From Nonomuraea rhodomycinica (GTDB lineage Bacteria; Actinomycetota; Actinomycetes; Streptosporangiales; Streptosporangiaceae): a stretch of 64,000 nucleotides of DNA. Positions 41,334 through 49,011 of this stretch are shown piece by piece (position 1 is the stretch's first letter; each line of letters opens with the position of its first letter). The notes under the pieces were generated by a model. The model was not told where the DNA came from and did not search any database. It saw only the letters and a program-made list of their open reading frames with translations. The stretch spans positions 1 through 64,000 of the forward strand of contig NZ_JABWGO010000008.1 of assembly GCF_013363995.1 (NCBI RefSeq), given 5' to 3'. A program made the position numbers and the translations under genes.

Positions 41334-42686
41334 CTACCGCCTCACGACGCGCACATAGTCCGCACGGCTGGTGTCGCCGTACGTGTCGCCGTCCCCGGCG
41401 TAGACGAACTTCCACGAGCCCGACTTCCACGCCTTGACCTTGGTCCACAGCTTGCCGCTGTCACCGGACCGGGTGGTCTTGACGTACTGCCAGGAGCGCG
41501 CGTGCGCGGGCTTGAAGTACAGCGCGACCTTGCCCGCGTACCCCTCCCAGGTGCCCTCGTCGTCGATCTGCAGCAGGCCCCGGACCTTCAGGTACTTGCC
41601 GCGCTTGACCGGCTCCGGGTAGGCGTTGAACGCGACGACGCGCGTGCCGGCCTTCTCCGCCGGCGGCGGCGTGGGCTGGTCCACCCGCACCCAGTCGGCG
41701 TCGCTCGCCGAGCCGTCGAAGCCGCGGGCGCCGCGGAAGACGGCGCGCCACCAGCCCGACCCGGCGGCCGTGGCCGAGGCGAGGAAGCGGCCGTGGCGGC
41801 CGGTCACGTCGCTGGTGACGTACTCCCAGCGGTCCGACCCCTGGGCCTTGAACAGGATGGCGACCCGCTGGCCCGGCACGCCGTGGCCGTCGGAGCGCAG
41901 GGCGCCGGTGAAGCGGAGCGTGTCGCCCTTGTCGACCGGCTCGGGCGACGCGTCGAAGCCGGCGATGTCGGTGTCGCGGTCACCGGCCCGGACGTCCACC
42001 CGGTCGGTGTCGCTGACGGAGGACGCGGCCTCGGCGTTGCCGCCGAACTCGGCCCGCCACCAGCCGGTGGCGTCGGCCCTGACGCGGACGGCGAAGGCGC
42101 CGCCGGGGCCGGTGGCGGCCTTGGCGACGTGCCGGTAGGCGTCGGTGCCCTGCTCGCGGAACGTGACGGTCACGCTCTGCCCGGCGTAGCCCTTGCCGCC
42201 GGCGAGCAGCGTGCCGGAGACCTTGATCGTGTCACCGCGGGAGACGCGGTCGGGGTCGGCGTCGAAGTCGACGATCTTGGTGTCGAGCTGCTTGCTGACC
42301 TCGAACGTCCCGGTGACGGACTTCTCTCCCGAGCCGCCCGAGCCGTGCGCCACGGCCAGGACGTTCCACGTGCCGGCGTCCTTGGCCTCGAAGGAGCGGG
42401 TGCCGGTCCACCTGGTCCACTGGCCGAACGGCTTCGAGGTGAGCGTGATCGGGCTGCCGGCGCTCACGCCGGGCGCCTTGAGCTGGAGCTCGGCCGAGCC
42501 GGCGTCCTTGGTGGCGAACGAGAAGGTCGCCGTCACGGCCTTGTCGGAGACCACGATCGGCGGCCCGGGGTCCACGTCCACCTTGGTGATGGCGGGTGCC
42601 GCGGCGGCCGAGGCGGCCGGGGCCAGGACCAGGCCCCCGGCTCCCATCGCGAGCACGACGGCGGCCGCACGGATGCGTTGTAACAT
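41334..42686 (-). CDS. Secreted protein with tandem Ig-like beta domains
   Basis: The protein has 450 residues. A signal peptide (RIRAAAVVLAMGAGGLVLA, then PAASAAAA) is followed by an N-terminal beta domain and three related ~95-residue repeats. Each repeat opens with a DADPDRVSRGD / DASPEPVDKGD / NAYPEPVKRGK motif and ends with GWWRAEF, GWWRAVF or SWKFVY and a short SDxDxVxV strand. No catalytic motif is visible; the repeats resemble carbohydrate- or wall-associated Ig-like modules of actinomycetes. The ATG at 42686 has AAAGGAA 6 nt upstream. Confidence 0.8.
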   Translation of the reverse strand: MLQRIRAAAVVLAMGAGGLVLAPAASAAAAPAITKVDVDPGPPIVVSDKAVTATFSFATKDAGSAELQLKAPGVSAGSPITLTSKPFGQWTRWTGTRSFEAKDAGTWNVLAVAHGSGGSGEKSVTGTFEVSKQLDTKIVDFDADPDRVSRGDTIKVSGTLLAGGKGYAGQSVTVTFREQGTDAYRHVAKAATGPGGAFAVRVRADATGWWRAEFGGNAEAASSVSDTDRVDVRAGDRDTDIAGFDASPEPVDKGDTLRFTGALRSDGHGVPGQRVAILFKAQGSDRWEYVTSDVTGRHGRFLASATAAGSGWWRAVFRGARGFDGSASDADWVRVDQPTPPPAEKAGTRVVAFNAYPEPVKRGKYLKVRGLLQIDDEGTWEGYAGKVALYFKPAHARSWQYVKTTRSGDSGKLWTKVKAWKSGSWKFVYAGDGDTYGDTSRADYVRVVRR

Positions 42687-42869
42687 TCGGGTTCCTTTCA
42701 GAGACCCCAGTGGTTCAACGCGGCGTTTGAGGGTGCCACGTTTCACCCCAGTAGACGCACAGGAAGCCCTCAGTGTTCATAAACCTGACAAACTCGCATA
42801 GATCACCGTCAATCGGACCGGTCCAGAACATGTCACCGCCGAAGGCAGACGCGGGCGGCGGCGGGGAGA

Positions 42870-42875
42870 CATAAT
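42870..42875 (+). promoter_or_regulatory. -10 box CATAAT of the E1 dehydrogenase gene
   Basis: CATAAT lies 7 nt before GTG 42883. The GGGGAG at 42863 is too far away to serve as ribosome site, so the gene is probably leaderless. Confidence 0.45.
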
Positions 42876-42882
42876 CGGGCTT

Positions 42883-45102
42883 GTGGCGCGGGACACAGTT
42901 GAGACTCACTTCATCGAAGCGGTAGCGGCGCTGACGGCGGCCCCGGCGAGAGATCCGGGCCGTCCCGTCCGAGAGGGGAGCCCGCTGACCGGCGAGCAAG
43001 CCCGCACGCTGTTCCACCGCCAGGTCGACAGCCGCCTCCTCGACATCGCCGCGCGCTGGCTGCGCGAGCGCGACGAGGGCTTCTACACGATCGGCTCGGC
43101 CGGTCACGAGGGCAACGCGGCCGTCGCCGCCGCCCTGCGGCCCACCGACCCGGCCCTGCTGCACTACCGCTCCGGCGCCTTCTACCTCACCCGTTCCGAG
43201 CAGGCCGGACGACTGCCCGACCAGGGCCTGCGCGACGTCCTGCTGGGGCTGTGCGCCGCCGCCGAGGAGCCCGTGGCGGGCGGCCGGCACAAGGTGTTCG
43301 GCCATCCGGACCTCGCGATCATCCCGCAGACCTCGACGATCGCCAGCCACCTGCCGCGCGCGGTCGGCGTCGCCTTCGCCGTCGAGCGCGGCCGGGCGCT
43401 CGGCGTCCCGACGGCCTGGCCCGACGACGCGATCGTGGTGTGCAGCTTCGGCGACGCCTCCGTCAACCACGCCTCCGCGCTGACCGGCCTCAACACCGCC
43501 GCCTACGCCACCCACCAGGGTCAGGCGATGCCGATCCTGTTCGTCTGCGAGGACAACGGCATCGGCATCAGCGTCCGCACCCCGAAGGGCTGGGTGGAGG
43601 CCGCGGCGCGGCGCCCCGGCATCGCCTACTTCCCCGCCGACGGCTGCGACCTGGTCGAGGCCCACGACGCCGCCGTGCGCGCCGCCGAGCACGTGCGCAC
43701 CCACCGCTCCCCCGCGTTCCTGCACCTGAGGACCGTGCGGCTGATGGGCCACGCCGGCTCCGACGTCGAGGTCGCCTACCGCACCCAGCGCGAGTTGCGC
43801 GCCGACCTGGAGCGCGACCCGCTGGTCGCGGGCGCCCGCCTGCTCGTCGAGGCGGGCCTGGTCACCCCCGAGGAGCTGCTCAGGAAGTACGAGTCCACGC
43901 GCGAGCACGTGCTGCGCATCGCGCTGGAGACCACCCGCGCGCCCCGGCTGGGCTCGGCCGCGGAGATCATGGCGCCGATCGCGCCACGCCGGCCCGACCT
44001 CATCGCCAAGATCGCCCCGCTCGCCGCCGACCCGTCCGCCCGGGAACGCGCCTTCGCCGGCACGCCGCCCGAGGCCGAGAAGCCGATGACGCTCGCCCAG
44101 TCGATCAACCGCACGCTGGCCGACGCGCTGGCCGTCCACCCCGAGATGATGGTCTTCGGCGAGGACGTCGCCAAGAAGGGCGGCGTGTACGGCGTGACCC
44201 GCGGCCTGCAGAAGCGGTTCGGCGCGGGCCGGGTCTTCGACACCCACCTCGACGAGCAGGCCATCCTCGGCCTGGCGCTCGGGTCGGGCGTGTCGCGGCT
44301 GCTGCCCGTACCGGAGATCCAGTACCTCGCCTATCTGCACAACGCGCTGGACCAGATCCGCGGCGAGGCGGCCACCCTGTCGTTCTTCTCCAAGGGCGCC
44401 TACCGCAACCCGCTCGTGGTGCGGGTGGCGGGCTACGCCTACCAGAAGGGGTTCGGCGGCCACTTCCACAACGACAACGCGGTGGCCGCGCTGCGCGACA
44501 TCCCGGGCCTGGTGATCGCCTCGCCGTCGCGGCCCGACGACGCCTCGGCGATGCTGCGCACCTGCCTCGCGGCGGCCCGCACCGAGGGATCGGTGTGCGT
44601 GTTCCTGGAGCCGATCGCGCTCTACCACACCAAGGACCTGTTCGAGGACGGCGACGGCGGCTGGCTGGCGCCGTACACGCCGCCCTCGCGCTGGAGCGAG
44701 ACGCACGTGCCGATCGGCCGGGCGCGCTCCTACGGCGACGGGCGCGACCTGACGATCGCGACCTTCGGCAACGGCGTGCGGATGAGTCTGCGCGCCGCCG
44801 TGCGGCTGACCCAGGAGGGCTACAGCTGCCGGGTGCTGGACCTGCGCTGGCTCGCGCCGCTGCCCATCGACGACCTGCTGCGCTCGGCCGAGCTGACCGG
44901 CAAGGTGCTCATCGCCGACGAGACCCGCCACACCGGCGCGGTGTCGGAGGGCATCGTGGCCGAGCTGGTCGACGCGGGGTTCTCGGGGCAGATCGCCCGG
45001 GTCACGTCCTCCGACAGCTTCGTGCCGCTCGGCGCCGCCGCCGATCACGTGCTGCTGTCGGAAGAGGAGATCGAGCAGGCGGCCCGCAAGCTGCTCGGCT
45101 GA
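42883..45102 (+). CDS. Thiamine-pyrophosphate-dependent 2-oxoacid dehydrogenase E1, fused alpha and beta
   Basis: The protein has 739 residues. The alpha part (about 1-390) holds the TPP site (FYTIGSAGHEGNAAVAAALR; CSFGDASVNHASALTGLN, then CEDNGIGIS). The beta part (about 395-739) starts MTLAQSINRTLADALAVHPE and includes FGEDVAKKGGVYGVTRGLQ, EIQYLAYLHNALDQIRGEAA and the transketolase C-terminal domain. It decarboxylates a 2-oxoacid, most likely branched-chain, and needs an E2 partner. No E2/E3 genes are adjacent, so it is an orphan subunit here. It may supply acyl-CoA for branched-chain catabolism (compare the liu genes 5 kb away). The GTG start follows a -10-like box by 7 nt. Confidence 0.88.
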   Translation: MARDTVETHFIEAVAALTAAPARDPGRPVREGSPLTGEQARTLFHRQVDSRLLDIAARWLRERDEGFYTIGSAGHEGNAAVAAALRPTDPALLHYRSGAFYLTRSEQAGRLPDQGLRDVLLGLCAAAEEPVAGGRHKVFGHPDLAIIPQTSTIASHLPRAVGVAFAVERGRALGVPTAWPDDAIVVCSFGDASVNHASALTGLNTAAYATHQGQAMPILFVCEDNGIGISVRTPKGWVEAAARRPGIAYFPADGCDLVEAHDAAVRAAEHVRTHRSPAFLHLRTVRLMGHAGSDVEVAYRTQRELRADLERDPLVAGARLLVEAGLVTPEELLRKYESTREHVLRIALETTRAPRLGSAAEIMAPIAPRRPDLIAKIAPLAADPSARERAFAGTPPEAEKPMTLAQSINRTLADALAVHPEMMVFGEDVAKKGGVYGVTRGLQKRFGAGRVFDTHLDEQAILGLALGSGVSRLLPVPEIQYLAYLHNALDQIRGEAATLSFFSKGAYRNPLVVRVAGYAYQKGFGGHFHNDNAVAALRDIPGLVIASPSRPDDASAMLRTCLAAARTEGSVCVFLEPIALYHTKDLFEDGDGGWLAPYTPPSRWSETHVPIGRARSYGDGRDLTIATFGNGVRMSLRAAVRLTQEGYSCRVLDLRWLAPLPIDDLLRSAELTGKVLIADETRHTGAVSEGIVAELVDAGFSGQIARVTSSDSFVPLGAAADHVLLSEEEIEQAARKLLG

Positions 45103-45284
45103 GGATCGGACGGACGGCCCTCGCCAGAGCCGGGCGGCCTTCGCGGAAAAGCAGGCGGCCCGCGCGGAAAAGCGGCGCGCACGGGGAGGCCACCGCGCGC
45201 GATTTCTCCCGTGTGCCCTGACGTGCACTTCCTGACCGCGAGCGTGACTGCATCTGTTAACAGCCCCGAAACACTGGTAGTTTA

Positions 45285-45296
45285 GGGAGCGCTCCC
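45285..45296. promoter_or_regulatory. CebR-type operator GGGAGCGCTCCC at the lacI gene
   Basis: A perfect 12-bp palindrome lies 25 bp upstream of the lacI GTG, just after a possible -10 TAGTTT (45278-45283). It is the same core as the two boxes flanking the cellulase genes (51716 and 51950). A second palindrome TGTTAACA lies at 45255-45262. Confidence 0.85.
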
Positions 45297-45320
45297 AATA
45301 GATCTTGGGCGAGGTGCGCC

Positions 45321-46304
45321 GTGACCGATTTGCCCACGCTCGCACAGGTAGCGGCCGAAGCCGGGGTCTCCCAGGCGACGGCTTCTCGCGTATTGACTGG
45401 CACGGTCAGGGTCAGCACGTCGACCCGCCGTCAGGTCTACGACGCGATGTCGCGTCTGGGGTACGTGCGCCATCGGGCGCCGCGCGGCGCTCCCGCGCGG
45501 CGGGCGGCCGGTGGGGTGGCGGTGGTGGTCTGCGACCACCTCCACCGGTTGTTCTCGGACCCGTACTACGCGCGGTTCCTGTCGGCGAGCGGCGACGTCC
45601 TGGCCGAGCTCGGCCTGCCGATGATGGTGATGACCGTGCCGCCCGCCGATCCGGGCACGCTGCCCGCGCTCGCGGCCGGAGCCGACGGGGTGCTGCTGAT
45701 CGCGGCCCGCAAGCAGCACCCGCTGGCGATCACGCTGTCCACCTCCGGCATCCCGGTGCGCGGGATCGGCCGGCCGCCCGACGACGTGAAGGTGCCGTAC
45801 GCCGACGTGGACAACCGCGACGGGGCCCGGCAGGCGGCCGAGCACCTGCTGCTCGGCGGACGCCGGTCCATCGGCGTGATCGCCGGCCCGCCGACCCTGC
45901 CGGCCGCGCAGGACCGGCTGGAGGGCTTCGTCACGACGCTGCGCCAGGCCGGGATGGACGACGTCCCGGTCGCGTACGGCGACTTCGGGCTGCCGTCGGG
46001 CACGCACGCCATGCAGTGGCTGCTGCGCCGCTGCCCCGGCCTGGACGCGGTGTTCGCCGCCTCCGACCTCATGGCCGCCGGGGCGCTCAACGCGCTGGCC
46101 CGGGCCGGCCGCAGGGTCCCGGACGACGTCGCGGTGATCGGGTTCGACGACTCACCGCTGGCGCGGCGGGCGGTCCCGGCGCTGACGACGGTGCGCCAGC
46201 CGGTGGAGGAGCTGGCCATCCTGGCCACCCGGCTGCTGCTGTCCGGAACCGTCTCGGTCAACCCGATCCTGCCCGCGGAGCTGGTCGTCCGTGCATCAGC
46301 ATGA
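45321..46304 (+). CDS. LacI-family regulator, CebR-like
   Basis: The protein has 327 residues. The helix-turn-helix and hinge read LPTLAQVAAEAGVSQATASR, then VLTGTVRVSTSTRRQVYDAM. The periplasmic-binding-protein-like effector domain has VIAGPPTLPAAQDRLEGF and VIGFDDSPLARRAVPALTTV. CebR regulators repress cellulase genes and are released by cello-oligosaccharides; the identical operators at this gene and at the GH48/GH6 promoters support that role and autoregulation. Typical cebEFG transporter genes are not in this window. The kinase gene overlaps its end by 14 nt. Confidence 0.85.
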   Translation: MTDLPTLAQVAAEAGVSQATASRVLTGTVRVSTSTRRQVYDAMSRLGYVRHRAPRGAPARRAAGGVAVVVCDHLHRLFSDPYYARFLSASGDVLAELGLPMMVMTVPPADPGTLPALAAGADGVLLIAARKQHPLAITLSTSGIPVRGIGRPPDDVKVPYADVDNRDGARQAAEHLLLGGRRSIGVIAGPPTLPAAQDRLEGFVTTLRQAGMDDVPVAYGDFGLPSGTHAMQWLLRRCPGLDAVFAASDLMAAGALNALARAGRRVPDDVAVIGFDDSPLARRAVPALTTVRQPVEELAILATRLLLSGTVSVNPILPAELVVRASA

Positions 46305-47571
46305 GCCGGGGGACGTCCTGGCCCGCCGGTACGTGCTGCTGGAGCGCATCGCCTCCGGCGGCACGTCGGTGCTGTGGCGGGCGCGTGACACCGCGCTGGA
46401 GCGGCTCGTCGCGGTGAAGGTGCTGCAGGAGGAGCGGGAGCTGGCCCGCAGGGAGGCCAGGACCACCGCCCGGCTGGAGCACCCGGACGCCATCGAGGTC
46501 TACGACTACGGCGAGACGGTCACGGCGCGCGGCCGGGTCGCGGCGTACGTGGTGATGCGGCTGCTCGACGGCGTGCCCCTGGCCGAACGGCTGTCGGCGG
46601 GGCCGCTGCCGTGGCGGGAGGCGGCGGCCACGGCAGCGCGGATCGCCCGGGTGCTGGAGGCGGCGCACCGGCAGGGCATCGTCCACCGCGACGTGTCGGC
46701 CGAGAACGTGCTGCTGACCGGGTCCGGGCCGAAGCTGCTGGACTTCGGCATCGCCGCGCCGATCGGCGACCCGGACGACCAGCGGGGCACGCCGCCGTAC
46801 GTCTCGCCGGAGCGGCTGGCGGGCGCGCCGGTCCATCCGGCCGTGGACGTGTACGCGCTCGGGGTGCTGCTGTTCGAGATGGTCACCGGCGCCCCGCCGT
46901 ACCCGGAGACCACCTGGGAGGAGCTGGAGGGGGCGCGCAGGACGCGGCCGTGCCCGCGCGCGGCGGGTGTGCCGGGCGAGCTGGCGGCGCTCTGTCAGCG
47001 CTGCCTCGACCCGTCGCCCGCGCGGCGGCCCACCGCCGGTGACGTGGCGCTGCGGCTCGCCGCGGCGCTGCGCCGCGCGGCGGTCCGCCGCAGGCTGCGC
47101 TACGGGCTGGCGGTGCTGGCGCTGGCGCCGGTCGCGGGGACGGCGCTGTGGCTCGGCCCGCGGGCCGCCGAGCAGCCGCCCCTCGATCCGGGAGCCGCCG
47201 AGCAGGCGCCCCACGTGCCGGTCGGCCCGTCGTCGGCGGTGGCCGAGCCGCAGCCCCAGGAGACGGCCGCCGGCCTCCCGGCGGCGGCGCCCCTGGTCTC
47301 CTCATCGCCGCGATACTCGTTCGCGGCGCGCCCCCTCCCCCACGCCCTGGACCGCTTCCACGACGAGCTCAGCGCCGGCGCCGCGGCCGGCCGGATCCGG
47401 GCCGACGCGGCGCTGGACCTGCGCCAGACGATGGCGCACGTCACCTCGCGCGGCGGGGTGGCGGAGGTGCGGCGCAAGCTCGGCGACCGGCTGCGCGAGG
47501 GCGCGGTCGAGCCGGGCCTGCGCGGCGACCTCGACGCCCTGCTCGCCGAGATCGCCGCGGCCCTGGGGTGA
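46291..47571 (+). CDS. Serine/threonine protein kinase with single membrane segment
   Basis: The protein has 426 residues. Kinase motifs: the glycine loop variant IASGGTSVLWRARD, VAVKVL (Lys), catalytic GIVHRDVSAENVLLT, LDFGIAAP and YVSPERLAG, with VDVYALGVLLFEM. A transmembrane helix follows at about residues 270-288, then an extracytoplasmic Pro/Glu linker and a ~85-residue helical domain (ALDRFHDELSAGAAAGRIRA). HRDVSAEN replaces the usual HRDLKPxN. The start codon GTG 46291 overlaps the lacI gene by 14 nt in another frame. Co-expression with the CebR-like regulator is thus expected; phosphorylation of that regulator is only a possibility. Confidence 0.85.
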   Translation: MHQHEPGDVLARRYVLLERIASGGTSVLWRARDTALERLVAVKVLQEERELARREARTTARLEHPDAIEVYDYGETVTARGRVAAYVVMRLLDGVPLAERLSAGPLPWREAAATAARIARVLEAAHRQGIVHRDVSAENVLLTGSGPKLLDFGIAAPIGDPDDQRGTPPYVSPERLAGAPVHPAVDVYALGVLLFEMVTGAPPYPETTWEELEGARRTRPCPRAAGVPGELAALCQRCLDPSPARRPTAGDVALRLAAALRRAAVRRRLRYGLAVLALAPVAGTALWLGPRAAEQPPLDPGAAEQAPHVPVGPSSAVAEPQPQETAAGLPAAAPLVSSSPRYSFAARPLPHALDRFHDELSAGAAAGRIRADAALDLRQTMAHVTSRGGVAEVRRKLGDRLREGAVEPGLRGDLDALLAEIAAALG

Positions 47572-47583
47572 GCGCCCCCGAGG

Positions 47584-49004
47584 TCAGGGGGTGCGGGCGC
47601 AGGTCAGCGTGGGCGCGGCGTTGGTGCCGCTCCAGCTGCCCAGGAATCCGAAGGTGGCCGTCCCGCCGACCGGGATCGCGCCGTTGTGCGACTCGTTCAC
47701 GATCGTGTACGGACCGGCCGTCTGGGTGGTGCGGGCGTTCCAGATCTGGGTGATCCGCTGGCCGCCCGCGAAGGTCAGGGTGACGCTCCAGCCGGTGGTC
47801 GGCGTGGTGCCGTTGGCGACGCTGACCTGGCCCTGGAAGCCGCCCGGCCAGCTGCCGACCTGGCTGTAGGTGGCCGTGCAGCCGCCGCCGCCCGGGCCGC
47901 CGGTGGTGGTGACCGTCACCGTGCCGGACACCGCGACCACGACAGGGCGGCCTGGCCGGACGTCACGCCGGACGCCGCGAGGTTCGCCGGCGCCGTCGGC
48001 GGGCTCGTGTCGGTGGAGCCGCCGTAGACCGTGGCCTCGCGGGCGGTGGCCCGGATGCCGTCGGCGCCGTTGAGCAGCCGCTCGCCCCACGGGGTGAGAC
48101 GGGTGGCGTCGAACGCCGTGACCTGGTCGAGGTACTCCACGCCGCCGCCGTTGCCGCTCCACGACCAGCCGAGGTAGCCGATGCCCCGGGCCACAGCCTG
48201 GGCCATGATGGTGTCCTCGTCGGGGTCGCCGTCGGAGTGCATGTTCCCGAACTCCCCGATCACCAGCGGCAGGCCGGCGGTCCGGAAGGCGTCCAGGTAG
48301 GCGTTGATCTCGGCGGCCGTGTCGTAGACCCCGTACATGTGGAGGGAGAACACCGTGTTCTTCTGCGGGTCGGCGTCGAACACGGTGGCCGCGTTGTCGC
48401 GCATCTCCCCCTTCCAGTCCTGGCCCCAGTTGGGGGCGTCGACCATGAGCAGGTGCTGGAACCCGGCGGCGCGCATCCGGGTGATCGCCGCGGAGGTGGC
48501 CTGCGTCCAGGCGGGGGTGACGGCGTTGTTGCCGACCGGCTCGTTGCCGAGGTTGACGACGACGTAGCTCTCCTGGCCGGCCAGCACGCTCCGCAGGCCG
48601 ATTCAGTAGGTGACGGCCTGGTCGAGCGGGTACGCGCCGCTCTGCTCGCCGTAGCCGGTGGTGTCGTGGTTCTCCAGCACGCAGATCAGCCGGTTCTGCT
48701 TGCACAGGGAGATGACGTTCGCCACGTCGGAGGCCGAGTTCGCGCTCCACCGGCCGCCGCTCAGCACCACCCGGACGGTGTTGGCGCCGAGCGACTTGAT
48801 GCCGGCGAACGAGCCCGTCCGGTCCGGGTACCAGGTGTGCGCGTGGCTGGTGCCGCGCATGACGAACGCGTTGCCGTTCGCCTCGACGACGCGGGTCCCG
48901 CTGACCCGCAGGCCGGTCGCCGCGGCGGCGGGCCTGGGGGTCAGCAGGATCGCGCCGACCAGCGCGAGCAGCGCGAGGAGGCTCGTGATGATCGGTCGCG
49001 TCAT
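47584..49004 (-). pseudogene. Broken secreted beta-mannanase (GH5) with FN3 remnant and CBM2
   Basis: In three pieces. (a) 49004-48603: signal peptide and the start of a GH5 catalytic domain (MRGTSHAHTWYPDRTGSF; VRVVLSGGRW; CVLENHDTTGYG). (b) An in-frame TGA at 48603-48605 stands where the family has Trp (AVTY-stop-IGL); the same frame then continues to 47916 with the catalytic acid NLGNEPVG, MYGVYD and the nucleophile VIGEFGN. (c) At about 47960-47935 the FN3 domain stops after SPPTAPANLAASG and ALSWS, and resumes in another frame only at its final strand (TVTVTTT). The C-terminal CBM2 (GGCTATYSQVGSWPGGF onward) is therefore out of frame. Sequence similarity is to actinomycete endo-1,4-beta-mannosidases. 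It follows GH48 by 8 nt. Sequencing error could explain one lesion, less easily both. Confidence 0.85.
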
Positions 49005-49011
49005 CGAGCGG

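Noticed and set aside
48603..48605. Selenocysteine at the in-frame TGA of the mannanase
   Set aside because: Homologues have Trp at this position, the residue is not catalytic, and a second lesion is present downstream; no SECIS-like hairpin was evident.
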